The translations under genes were made by a program, and so were the position numbers. Shown here one piece after another: positions 1-11,739 of a DNA stretch of 64,000 nt. The number at the start of each line of letters is the position of its first letter. Position 1 is the stretch's first letter. Source of the DNA: Capitulum mitella (Eukaryota; Arthropoda; Thecostraca; Pollicipedomorpha; Pollicipedidae); the NCBI GenBank assembly GCA_030062745.1, contig CP099854.1, positions 7,714,014 through 7,778,013 of the forward strand, written 5' to 3'. A model generated the notes under the pieces. It made no database searches and was not told the DNA's origin. It saw only the letters and a program-made list of their open reading frames with translations.

Positions 1-548
1 ACACGCCACGAATCGCTTCGAAACCTGCGCCACAATCTGTCCGCCGAGTCGGCGCATCCGATGGTGCCACTTGTGTCGCGATCGGCTGGTGCGTTTTTCG
101 CTAGAGCACACTCCGGAGTCTGAGCACACACACAAACACACACAAGCACGCTATGAAACACCAACACATCGATCTGAACTTTTGTTTTCGAGCGACTGCC
201 TTGCATGGAATCTCACTCGCTTAAAGCGTGCACAGCACGTTTTCGGCTCCTTCGATTTTGAATAAGTGCGAGATTAATAATTGGATAAGGCGATGGAAAT
301 TGCGAAATCGCGATAGTGATTTGTGATATCAAAACATTACAGAAAATGCTGTTTTGAGAACGCTTTCTGATATGAGTTGCAGGCAGCAGTCATTTGCCCG
401 CATCGATACTGTACAACAATTATTGTTTCATTAATATAATAATTATGAAAGGCTTGACAGGACTAAGGGACTGAGCCTTGTCTTATGCCAACGATGCGAC
501 GTCACACAGCCTATGCGCTGATCCAGTGACACTTGACATGAAACGTAA
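1..548. other. Non-coding stretch at left edge
   Basis: I see no gene here. It contains a short CA-rich run near 125-150 and otherwise mixed unique-looking sequence. The short open frames start without a splice or promoter context and show no recognisable domain. Confidence 0.5.
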
Positions 549-1165
549 AAGAGACGCTACCTTGACTTCCTGGCAGGAGGGAAATCGCACACAGGGATTC
601 AAGCGGGCCGCTCGACACTCACCAGAGCGCATATCAACAATCCCGAGGAGATCCTCATATTTGCCGTGGACGAGATCGCAGCTGCTCGCAAACGTGCCGG
701 GATGTGGTGCAGCCCACTCATTTATACCCGGACAAATGTCATCATTCGCACTCGGCGCGGCCAGCCAAATGACATCACCGCCGACCTGGAGCAGCCGACG
801 CCGGGGGCGAAGATCAGGTCACCTCTCCTCCACATTTTGCTCAGGAGAAAGTCGCTCCTACGAGCGTTACGCCAGTATGCGTTGCACAAGGCGCCGCGTC
901 CATGGCTCCCGCGCTTTCGAAAACGAAGCGCGCCTTTTTCGCAAGCGGCGGCGCAAAGCCGCGCGGAAAATCGGATCACCGGCCGCGCCGTCGGGTTTGC
1001 CGAGGGCACGGCGACGTTGCCGGCGGAGCGCGGCGTGCAGTGGCGCAGGCGCGCTCGGACGGCGACGCGGCGCGCCGGCTCGCGACCCTGAGCCGCCTGC
1101 TGACCCCTTCGCAGCTGCAGGGCTCCTCCGACGGCCTTGGCGGAAACAAACGTCACATCTAACCG
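549..1165 (+). other. GC-rich open stretch, possible exon or CpG-island-like block
   Basis: One + frame stays open from 549 to 1091. Part of it (about 630-690) reads like ordinary protein: Asn-Pro-Glu-Glu-Ile-Leu-Ile-Phe-Ala-Val-Asp-Glu-Ile. Beyond 870 the sequence becomes very GC and CpG rich, and long frames are open on both strands, which is expected from composition alone. A second + frame (902-1162) gives an 86-residue basic peptide beginning MAPALSKTKRAFF. I do not recognise a family. It may be a first exon, a CpG-rich promoter or chance. Confidence 0.25.
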
Positions 1166-1212
1166 CCAGCTTCCACAGGGCGGCCGAGTGGGTCACGACC
1201 GGTCCGGCCTAG

Positions 1213-2796
1213 CATCCTTTTGATCGACGAGACGGACTCCTCTGCGTTTCCGGAGGGGGTGGGAGGGGGACGGACGACTGATGGTCAGTCTGGCAGGCAT
1301 GGGACGATCGTGGCAACGGTCAGCTCCGCCCAGAACCGATCGGAGCGCATTGGTTGTCTGTTCGGCATGTCGTTCCTCACGTAGTTATAGATCCCGACAT
1401 GTCGCGAAATAGTCCTTCGGCTCTCGCTGTTTTCGTTAGCGCTGTTTCCAGAATACCTGAGGCTCACTGGCGGGTCAGGAGACGAAGGCCAGATGACCGA
1501 CAGATGGCAGCAGCGTTTATCAGAAAGTGATAAAAGTGTAAGGTATTAGAAACATAGTAGCAGGTAAAAAGGGGCTTGTCCCCTTGTTCGCCTAACAACG
1601 CGCTCTACGGGTACCTTCTGACGGAAACGGTATGCTTCGATGGCGAGTGTTTAGGGAGTTTAACCAGCCCTGTCCTGGAGGGAGGCAGTTCCCCCCTTCC
1701 TATTTAGTTTTTTGAATATATATCCTTTGAAAGACAATTTGCGTTTCTGAAACTCATTATCCTTCCAAAAATGAACAGTGATTCCAAGGCTATTTTTAAT
1801 CGGACCGCAACTTGCTGAAATATTAACCCAGTAACGTCCAAGCATTAAAGACATTCGAACTGTGCGTGATTATTTCGATCATGTCCTGAGTTTGATATTG
1901 TTTTAATCTCACTTCCCCGAGAAAATTCCGTGACGTTCGGGTGTTTGCAGCAACTGTCACGGCATCAGCGCATGATGACGGTTGTCTCCTGGTTTGCAGA
2001 ACCTCCCATATGCCACACACAGAAAGGTCTGTAGCCGTCCTGTCTGTAGGCACTGGGCTTAGATGAGTTAAGGTTCAATCCGGACCGCCCCGCCGCGCGT
2101 GGGAAGCCGGATAACAACCAGCAAGACCGTGACCTGACATTACCTCGGATGACTTTTGAGGGTCTTTCACCTGTCGCCGTACCACACACATATGGAGACA
2201 ATATTTTAAGCTTAGCTGAGTTTCAATGACACTCAGAGTCTTCAAATCGACAAAAAAGTGACGGTCGCCAAAGCTATATTATAGGCGATAACGTTCTTCC
2301 ATTTGACTTCACCTGACCGAAGATGTAACGCGCAAAGTAGACTAAGTATGACGATTTCAGAAAGACAAAGAACTAGGCTATCCACTACTGTTATCTGTCA
2401 ATGTTATTTCAGTTCTCAATCATCATTAATTTAGATTTCAAGAGGTGGGTCAAATTGCCTACCCAATGATGGCGTTTACTGGCTAGTGCACCATGGGCCG
2501 GGTTAAGCATACAAAAAAGTGCTGTGGCCGGCCAGACTAAACTGGGTAGTCGGTTCGCTTTTCCTCAAAGTGAGGTAAGACTCACTTGGCCAACGGCCTC
2601 GATCGCAATGAGTTCATGCCGATATAAAGAGAGCGTTAGCACGGTGAGCGTTCTGTCACCGGACAATATTACGGAAAAGCGGTACACCAGGTAGGCCACG
2701 CAGCTAAAACAGTCGTTCTAGGATCCAGACGTTTCAGTTTAAAAAGCAACGGCGGATCGAGCAATCGATCAGTTATTGATTTCATGACAAATGACA
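1213..2796. other. Non-coding, nothing recognised
   Basis: No open frame has family features, and there is no clear repeat beyond small hairpins. A GGTTCAATCC string near 2071 resembles a tRNA B-box, but no full tRNA head could be drawn around it. Confidence 0.5.
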
Positions 2797-2828
2797 ACCA
2801 ATGACAAATCAATTGATTTGTCATTGGT
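2797..2828. repeat. Perfect 32-bp palindrome with CCAAT at both ends
   Basis: The sequence from 2797 to 2828 equals its own reverse complement, centred on CAATTG. Each half begins CCAATGACAAATC. A further CCAATGACAAA lies just downstream at about 2838, and related ATGACAA strings lie just upstream, so the palindrome sits in a cluster of the same word. Confidence 0.9.
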
Positions 2829-3080
2829 CGCCACAAGCCAATGACAAAACTAAGAAAAATCTCTTAACGCTCCGTCTGACAATGCTTACGAAGATTACTT
2901 ATTGCCTGAGTTCTTCGGCCAATATTTTCGCTTTTTCCGTTTGACCATTTTTTTTGGTTTCGCACAAAAGAGTGGACAGAGTGTCCTCGTGCGCTGGGAA
3001 TTTCCTGACGATATGTTCCATAACTACCCTCATAAAACAATGAATACCTAAAATAGCAGTTGGATTTTCATGACAAACAC

Positions 3081-3229
3081 TGGCGCAGCCAAAGGGGCGG
3101 GGTAGCCCCCCTTAGGCCCGCATTTTCTGTGAAAACCATTGCACATTGTCTTCCCAACAGGCCGTTTTCGTACGATTTCAGTTCACGCTGAACTCTCCCC
3201 CCCCCCTGAGAAAATATTTGCGTCCCTTA
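3081..3229 (+). mobile_element. Short MITE-like repeat, family M, copy 1
   Basis: One of three similar ~140-150 bp blocks in this window. It starts TGGCGCAGCCAAAGG and carries the shared core GGCCCGCATTTT..GTGAAAACCATTGCACAT, CTTCCCAACAGGC and CGATTTCAGTTCACGCTGA. It ends in a C-run followed by a decayed AAAATATTTGCGTCCC. The better kept copies show inverted ends of the type GGCGCAGCCAAG / CTTGGCTGCRCC. Confidence 0.6.
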
Positions 3230-6200
3230 CGACAAGCAAGCAGAATTATGATGCTTTAAGCGCAACAGCACGTTCACGAACCCAACGCAATTTAGGCTCT
3301 TTCTGAAACGACCTTATCCGTCCATTTTTGATTGAGGATCGATTCCACGGTTAATAAGGCATTCAAAGATTGGATTACACGATAATGTCGGCGCCAGAAC
3401 AACTAGGACATGACAACGCCATTGAGTCCAATTTCTCTCCTTATACGAAAAGCGCATAAACCGCTCGATAAAGTTGAAAACGTTCAAAATAGAAGACAAT
3501 TTTTGTGATGTCGTGACGCGCTCCGTTGCATTCCATTTTCATTGGCTGTCAGCGTTGCTGCGCCTCAATAGGCCAATGCTGTAAAAACACCGATGATGTG
3601 TATTTCACCATCTATTTCCCAGACGAAGTTCGTTTCAGGAGCACGCGGACGAGTTTACATTTCTGATGTATGCGCGAACTTTTCCGGCCTCCTCCAAAAA
3701 TTCTTCATCTAAAAACTTCCGTTCCGTCCGATTGTTACTTAAAACTTTCGAAATCTCAAATGACCGTTTTCAGCTGAATCTTAGTACATACAGTTACACC
3801 AACGGAGCTGAACGGCGTCTTTGCCGGCAGCACTTGACACAACACGGCGAAAAAACGCCCTCTCGCTTTTTCGCCTTTCCACTTGCTCGTCCGCTGTCGT
3901 GACGAGCGAATGGCACATCGGGAGAACAGCACGACAAAAATCCCACACCCGGTAACACTCGGAACGGACCACGGCGTTCGCGCGCGACCAGGAGCATCGA
4001 CCGGTGACGTCGGTGCCGTGGCTTTTCTCGGCGGCTTTCCGGGCGGAGGCTGGTTCCGTTCATGGGTCGCAACGTCGCGTTTCGCAACGCTCTTGCGGCG
4101 AGGTCACGGTTGGGCGGCTGCCGGACGTGATGTGGTCTGGTCACAGAATGGCACATCTCAGAGCGCTGACATCTGGATGAGACGTGTTTTCAGAGTTCTT
4201 GCCTTGAATGTATTCGCGCTGCTCTGAAAACACCATTAAAGATGAGACACGATAATGTATTCCTTTTCTCGCATGTTGCTGCCATGTCAGTTCACGGTTA
4301 TCAACACAATTATCAGCGCCAATTTGTCACCGTGGTGTATTGCAAGTGGTGTATTGGAAGTGCGAGCATGGAAATCAGGATCGCTGAACTTACCGTGCCG
4401 CAAAGGGGGGGGGGGAGGATGTCCCAGTACCATACAGATGCGCGAAGGTGTGCGTTCTTTCGAAACGTGGTTCTCGCCTGAGTGCCAACTGGCGTGCTGC
4501 GTCGGCTCTGCCACAGGCTGTAGTGAGACGACAGCTGTGTCATCCATCATAGGATGTGTCGAACGCTTGGAACTGTTGCCATGACAGTCGCTTCCATTAC
4601 TGCGACGAGTTGTAGCAGGTTTATTGCGCTGCGTGCTGTGCCGTAAACTGGGGGCATTTTACGCAGGTGACCACGCGTGCGCCTAAAGTAAGGCCTGAAA
4701 AACTTTCGATGGATGGATTTATGACAAATGCAATGCGGTATATTTAGCAATAAGCCCATCATCAGGATGTTATGAAGTAGCTGCACTACATTTGAACGTA
4801 ATGTACCTATTTAAAATTTAACGTATTTAAAGGGATACATGACCGTTTCTGGCTACCAAACTTGAAACTGAACTAGAACACGCTAAGACAACAACACTGT
4901 TTCTTGTAAGCCGAGCCTGTGCACGATCAGCGCAGTTAAATCGGCGTGGTTTTGCGTGTCTCGCTCGCAGGCCGATGAAACGCTGGAATCTTCCATTCAA
5001 ACTGGTAGCATGCGCACCACGTGGGGTTACGTTTTGCAACGTCAGCCGCGTGAGAAACGCCATCACCAGCGGATGTCCTTCGGTTGGCAACAGCGGCTAT
5101 TTTTGGTCGGCACATGACATCGTTATTCTGGGAGACATCTGATTGCCAGAAGGCTCCTAATTTTTTCCCTGTCCATGCATTTTCGTCCTCATCACATCTC
5201 CCATTTGTGCTAGTTTCAGTTCCTCCGTACTCGACGATTAGGTGCGAAATAATCGGTTTGTATCCATTTTGAGAACTAAATGTGTAAAAAAGAAACCCAT
5301 AAAAGTCGACGGACTCACCTCACTCCATTGTTACCAGCACATCACAACAACCCCTCATCGTGGACAGCTTTCCCCGGCCTACATGTCTATGTTCACCACG
5401 TTTCATCTCGCCACGTTCTTCATTTCAGCGGTCCCGGCCTCCGAATGGTTAAACCGCGCCGCGGTACAGCTGACACCTTATTGCGTACGAGGGGCATTCT
5501 CAGCCAGATCTTTCTTTAAAACGTTTTGGTATGCTTCTTTTGATCACTTTCAGAATCATTTTTGAGCTTAATGATATTCATTACAAGTGTCGTTTGTTGC
5601 ATCCATTTTTACTGAGATAACTTCTGCTGTATGAAACACTTCGATCAAATTGGATGTTTTTCCTTCACACACGAAAGCTGAGAAAGCGCCGTAATAAATT
5701 AACAACCAAGCGGCGCAGCGTCGCAGATTTTCAGCGTCCTCCGTCACATTAATGGGCTTGTGTCGCGAAAATTGCATTGCTTGAGAACTGCGACACTGGA
5801 AACACTTGGCACACTGACTTCAAATAAGTCATTAACTACTGTTTAATTTTTGCTTTAATAAATGCAATAGTTCTCAAACATAGCTATTTGTATTTCGCAC
5901 TTTTCAGTTTGTCTTGAGGTAGTATTTGTTCCCCAGGCTGAACTCCGAAATGACAAAAGTTAAGAAGATATATGGAAAACAAAAAATGCTATGCCACTTG
6001 AAATCAGGACATGACCTTTTTTCAGATATCGTCACGGCCAAAAGTATTGCCAGGCTTCCATCGTGGCCAATTTGGTAGAAACTTTCGAAGTTCCCCAAAG
6101 TTATGTCAAAATGAAGTCCTGAAAATGGTAATGTTTCCCCATTTTAACATTTCTCGAGTTGTCTCAATCTTTCTCGATACGATCTAGGACAGCACCAATC

Positions 6201-7112
6201 TGTTTATTGACCTTACTGACCTTATTCTCTCACCGCTGGAGATGAGGTGTTACCACAAGCATCTGATGTGTTTCATTCGTGTGTTTCTTGACAACACCCT
6301 TAAACAGAACCCGGTAATCATGCAGCATTTAAGCCTGGAGGCTAAGGCTGTTTCTTGTATCGGACTTATCCACAACTCAGTAAGTGTTGCACCCACGTAC
6401 ATTACTATCTATCGTAAGACCTTCTTGAGAAAACTGGCCTGTCTGACACGTCTGCAAGCGCACAGACTGATAACATTCTAATCCGACTGCACATTTACTT
6501 GCGACATGCTCCCACAGAAGCACGTGGTTTTGTCTGCACGTGTAGAATTCCACCAAACCTGCTACCGTGTGGCAGGGTTGCTCGCACTGAAGAACTCGCT
6601 TGTTTACTTTGCGACCGGCCTCCATTGCCAGTAAAGTGCTACAGCTTCCTGTTGTCCGTGAGTTTTACAAGACATATCCTACGAGGCTTCCGGAGGTAAA
6701 TAAATTTGCCTTTTTGCGTCATCAATGTCACGACGTTGTTTTCCCGTTTCGGTGTATTTCGCTGGTCATTTTCAACTATATCCTTTTAGGTAATTGTAGT
6801 CTGCTAGATGCAAATATACTAGTTTTCAACAGATATTTAGAAACATCTAGCAAAAATTAATCCCATTTTCATGCGGTGAGCGTATGTTCAGCCTTCCGGT
6901 GCCCATTTCATCCCGCTCCCGAGGTTTACCGATCTGCTACACCGATTTCGAGTGGACAGTGCTGAAACGAAAACTCGTGATCTGAACTAACTTTTCGTCC
7001 ATTAAAAAGTAGTAGATAAAATGGGTGGCGCAGGACAAAAACCTTAAGCCTATAGTTAACCTCGAAGCGAGTCTGAAGGTAATTTTTGGTGCAGGGGTGG
7101 TAGTATTACGGC
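3230..7112. other. Long AT-leaning non-coding stretch
   Basis: No gene is supported. A GC-richer patch at about 3880-4150 has open frames on both strands but no domain or splice pattern. A G-run lies near 4407-4416. The rest reads as intergenic or intronic sequence. Confidence 0.5.
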
Positions 7113-7115
7113 AAT

Positions 7116-7188
7116 CAAAAGACAAAAAACACAAAAAAGACAAAGACAAAAAAGACAAAACAAGACAAAAAAGACAAAAGACAAAAAA
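7116..7188 (+). repeat. GACAAAA-type purine-rich simple repeat
   Basis: About 70 bases are built from interrupted GACAAA/GACAAAAA words. Lysine-rich open frames over it come from this repeat. Confidence 0.8.
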
Positions 7189-7189
7189 T

Positions 7190-9738
7190 GGAAGTATATC
7201 AATAGTATTACGACAAATAATGCGACGGACAGCAGAAAAGCCTGACGTATAGGAGTCAGTGCCTTGACGTAAATTGCCCTTGTTCGACCTTAACATGACA
7301 AATGAAGATCTCATATGCGTGCCAGACACATGCACATATTCTAGCCGAAACATATTCTTATACGCTAATGAGAAATGCGCCTCCCGTCCCTATAAAAAGA
7401 CGTAATCCCTTTTCATTTTAAGTTTTGTTTGAAATGGCTAAATCTGGCCTCAGGTGCCTTTTTAGACACTTGCAGAAAAATTAGGCTTTTCTGTTACTGC
7501 TAATCCTTTTAGAGCCACATGCAAGCTTTTGTTATGAAAGTGTTCTGCCAAAAGTGACAAATGGGTAAACTGACTTTACATAACCTTTGGTTGTCTTAGA
7601 ACTGACCTTACTGGTAACAGATATGACTGTTTTATTTTAGTTTCACCAAGGTCTCTCCAAAGGTATGTTTCACTTTTTCGATGAGGCTTATAGTTCCCGA
7701 AATAATGGGGTTTTCATGCTGCCGGCCCGGCGAAGGTGAATCTAAAGGCTTGCCCGGTGAGGATCATTGTTATGGGGTGCAGAAACGTTTACTTTTAACG
7801 CCATATATTGTTTTTTTTTGCGTGCGCAGAATTCACTTACTCATGGCGCTACATTACTGCCTATGACATCCCCAACTAGAGAACATGTGAGTGCTAAGTT
7901 ATGAAAAATTACATGCATTGACATAATAAGGTTGCCAAAGATTGGCTTGCAACACCGACGTATAAGGAGCCAACCAAATTGCCACCCCCTGTAGCACCTC
8001 GCTCGGCAGCTCGCTTCGCTCGCCTCCTTACTCCGTCTGAACAAGGCCTGTCGATATCGAAATTTTAATTAAATTGAAAGACTGGTCTACAAATCACGCG
8101 GGAAAAATCATGATGCGACCCGTTTACGGAAAAACTGCAATTTGTGCAAGGTTTTATTTGAAAAAGAATCCGGCTTCCTCTGTAAGACCGATAGATTGCA
8201 CCCATAATCAGCTTTTTCAGCAGAAGTTTAGTTTTCATCGAGTTTACTGCACTGACAGAAATCTTGACCAATTTTTTTCGTAATGAGTTAGTTGTCAATT
8301 TGTTCTATGGCAAGATTAACCCAAAACAAAGGCAAAGCTAACAAAAAACTAACGTGACCAATGCGAGACTAAGGAAGGACTATGGCAACAATGACAGAAA
8401 CTAAAAAAAAGCGAGGGGAAAATTGCAATGACCTTGCAAATCTAGAAGGATACTAACATCACACACAGCGGTAACAACCAAAAAGGATGACAAAGCAAAC
8501 CAAATACGGAAATAAAACTAGTTCAAAACAAAGGTTCAGACTTGCATTTTCATTCAGGCAGCAAATCCAAGTGAAACGCAAGGAAAATCTGAATAAAATT
8601 CACTTCAAATTCATTTTTAACCGCAATATCGGCCTGACAAAAACAATGTCCAGGAAGCAAATGTATTTTAACGCCCGGCGGCCTTTTGTTCGATTGTATA
8701 ATTGGTGACGGTCAACGGTCTCCAAACGGACCTTCCCGGTGTTCTCCGAATCTTCAGGCAGTCCAGCCACCGTCCATTGTCTCCCGCCGCCGACGCGGTG
8801 TCATGCGGCATTGACTGGTCGTTGCACACTTGTCAAGCGGGCATTGGCATCCAAATTATAGCTATAAAGTGACAAGCTAGCCTGAAAAGCACGTCGTATG
8901 CACGCCTCAGGCTGAGTACAGAACTTCAACTGTTCGGGCTAAACCATAATAAGCGCGTCACGCCGCTGGCACTTCAGAACGTTCCGTCTGGTCTCGCCAT
9001 TCGTCTTTCAGCTGCCTGACCAAAGTTAGCTAGCAAGTGTTACAGTAAAAGAAGACGCGTTTCTTTAATCATTCCGCGTGTTTGAATTACGTTCTACAGT
9101 ATCCGTTGCATCTTGGTAAAAATGGCATGTTATTTTGCTCAACAAATCACAACACAGACCGCAGCACGTGCCACTATGACCCTGACTGCAATATCGTGTC
9201 GCAAAACGCTGAGCGCTAACGTTAACCCGAAAGCAAACAGCTGATTAATGGCCAAAACCAACTCAAAACTAGTGATAAACCATGATACTTCTATCGGTCA
9301 TGGTACTGACTTGGTTTTTTGTAGTTTGTTAAGCCCGTGATGGGACGGTTTTGCACTCGCTTAGTAAGGCAGGAAACGCTGGCTTAGTTCTTCTTTGGTA
9401 TCAACTGAATTTTTTTTGTAGAGTCAGGTTAGTTTTGGCTTATCTTGGTATTTCTTTTTTTCAGCACACTGCGTTCGTTCTCTGAACCTGCGGGCCTTCG
9501 TCCGAATTAATACGAGGAAAAACATAGAAAGAAAACCAAATCCTCTCCCTTGCAATTTACCCCTCACATGTTCCCGAAACTCACGCGATGTACACACTCC
9601 CAAACGCACATTCACTCTCACTTTCTCACGCTTCGGAATGTCTGGCTGATCACGCTGCAATCACGTGATTTTAATCCGCCGAACGGGCGACTTCGTTCAG
9701 AGGAAACCGGTCGTGATCCGTTCGGTCCCGCCGGAGAC
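7190..9738. other. Non-coding, nothing recognised
   Basis: AT-rich sequence with many A-runs and no domain-bearing frame. GC content rises after about 8740 without a gene signal. Confidence 0.5.
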
Positions 9739-9980
9739 TGACAGATGGTGGGGCAGACAGGCAGACGGAGAGACGGACAGGCATGCGTACAGCGATGGGA
9801 GAGAAAGGCGAAATAACCGGCGGAAAGACAAACAAACAGACAGTACCAGACAAGGCAAAACAAGACAAGCGGGCCGATCGACGGACAGACAGACAATCAG
9901 GCGGGCGGAAAACGCACAGACAGAAGGATGACAAAGTCAGGCGAAGGAAGAGCTGAACAGACAGACAGACAGACGGGCAG
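9739..9980 (+). repeat. Degenerate GACA/GGCAGAC simple repeat
   Basis: CAGACAGGCAGACGGA-like words recur with interruptions for about 240 bases and end in a purer CAGACAGACAGAC run near 9958-9972. Open frames on both strands here are repeat artefacts. Confidence 0.8.
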
Positions 9981-10796
9981 GTAGGCGATGGCTGTTGTCA
10001 TTCACAATTTGGCTTCCTGCCCCGTGACAGAGCTGCCTCTGCCTCGCGGCAGAGTCGCCTTGAGTTGACTCGCAGCGTTGACTCGCGGTAGAACCTCAGC
10101 TGACTCGCGGCAGAGCCTCGGCTGACTCGTGGCAGAGACTCGGCTTACCAGCAGGCGGGGATTACCGTGGAATGCCGTCGGCGGGCTGGGGAACTGGTCG
10201 GATCCAGTTCGGCGGGGAGCGCGGCGGTATTCGGACCCGGCACGTGCAGATCCGGCGCGGAGCGTAGCCAAAACGCTGATCAGTGCCAAAAACGCACTTG
10301 GCGTCAGATTTTCGGTGACCATGTGTGTACATTTCATTCGCCAGCTGCCAGGCGGCAAAGGTGGAAACCTACGTAAGAACGTCGGTAATTTCCCCGTGTA
10401 GTTTCTCGCCTAGGACACCCAGAATAGCTATTTCACGTGAATGCGAAAGTGATAAGTTGTCACCGAGCATTAACCATGCGCAAGACATCACGTCCCGTGG
10501 TGTCAAAGTCATTTATTTGTGTAATGTGAATCATTAAACCGTATGGCCAGGGTCTTTCTGCCGCTTTTGAAAAGAATCGTTCGAAATACCCATCTATATG
10601 CTGACCTAATAAGCAGTTGCGTGTGTAGATTGCAACTGCATGCCCGTTTCCTGTGCCTCTTTGAATCAAAAGCAGCGTCTATGAGACATTGCCATGTCAG
10701 TAACACCATTTGATGAACAGCGAGAATGATAAAATTCAAGTCGGTTGTTAAGGGTTTGTCTTCACCCTGTTTTCACTCCATGAGTTTTTTTTCTTC

Positions 10797-11000
10797 AGTT
10801 TGATCCGAATGGTTAGCTGGAGTGCTTTGGGGCCAGAATCCGCGTTAAGCAGTGGTTGTTGCGCAGACGCTAATCCCTACACCCGATCGCGCAGTTCCAG
10901 GTTGGCGGCATAAGTTTGAGGCGAAAGTTAAGCGCATAGGCACGAACGACGCGGTCGCGCGGTAGCCGGTGTGTGTCTCTGGACGTCAGTTGCCGACTGT
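10797..11000 (+). repeat. Dispersed repeat, copy 1 of a local pair
   Basis: This block matches 11318-11530 over most of its length. Shared landmarks, in order, are TGAYCCGAATG, GCAGTGGTTGTTGC / GCAGCTTTTGTTGC, CAGTTCCAGGTTGGCGGCATAA / CAATTCCAGGTTAACGGCATAA, TTTGAGG.GAAAGTT, and CGCGGTAGCC. I do not recognise the family. Confidence 0.65.
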
Positions 11001-11023
11001 CCTGCGAGAAGAAACAGCGGACG

Positions 11024-11098
11024 CTGAGGCGACTCGAACCCTCCGCGCCAGGATGGGGCGCGGAGACAAACGTCCTTCCAACTGAGCTACCGACACGA
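11024..11098 (-). mobile_element. tRNA-derived SINE head
   Basis: Read on the minus strand, the block contains a good A-box (TAGCTCAGTTGG) and, about 45 bases on, a B-box (GGTTCGAGTC) with a GGCGCGGA stem between. It lacks a clean acceptor stem and has an expanded variable region (TCCGCGCCCCATCCTGGCGCGGA), so a SINE head is more likely than a working tRNA gene. A related piece lies at 43163-43222. Confidence 0.6.
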
Positions 11099-11317
11099 CA
11101 GTTTCGCTCGAAATGCGGGGAGGGGGAGGAGTGTACTCGGCCTTCCATCTGTCGATCAACCAGACGGGTTTGGACGGACCGGGCCTCAAAAAAGGCTTGT
11201 ATTCTGGAATGATTTTCATATAAAAAGAAGAATAAAAACGTCAGTGGCACCTTCAGGAAAGCACAAAAGTGGGTACTGGTCCGTTCTCGTGCTCTCCCAG
11301 GTGCCCATTTAATTTAA

Positions 11318-11530
11318 TTTGGTCAATCTGACCCGAATGCTTCGTTGTGGTGATTTTAAAATTAGAGCCCGCACTGAGCAGCTTTTGTTGCACGGACTAA
11401 TCCGTAAAACCCATCGGACAATTCCAGGTTAACGGCATAATTTTGAGGTGAAAGTTTCACTTGCCACGGTTTAGCGTGACACGGCTGCGCGGTAGCCAGT
11501 CTCTTCCTTTATAGATCAGCTGCCATGCGG
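11318..11530 (+). repeat. Dispersed repeat, copy 2 of a local pair
   Basis: Partner of 10797-11000 in the same orientation about 520 bp downstream, clearly diverged. Whether this is an old tandem duplication or two insertions cannot be told from the window. Confidence 0.65.
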
Positions 11531-11590
11531 GATAAACACACACCTCCACCTGTGGGATACACAGAGATTTGCCATTACCACTACCCACAG

Positions 11591-11739
11591 GTGCAGCCAA
11601 GGTCCAGTCTCCACCCTCCAGGCCCGCATTTTTGTGAAAATCATTGCACATCGTCTTCCCGGCAGGCGATTTTCGTATGATTTCAGTTCACACTGAGTTC
11701 TGCCCCCCCCCCCCAAGAAAATCCTGGCTGCGCCCCTGC
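11591..11739 (+). mobile_element. Short MITE-like repeat, family M, copy 2
   Basis: Starts GTGCAGCCAAGG and ends ATCCTGGCTGCGCCCC, so the inverted ends survive. The core GGCCCGCATTTTTGTGAAAATCATTGCACATCG and the run GATTTCAGTTCACACTGAG match the copies at 3081 and 14633. Confidence 0.7.

Noticed and set aside
11024..11098. Functional tRNA gene
   Set aside because: The A- and B-boxes are present, but the acceptor stem does not pair and the variable region is expanded, so it is a SINE head.
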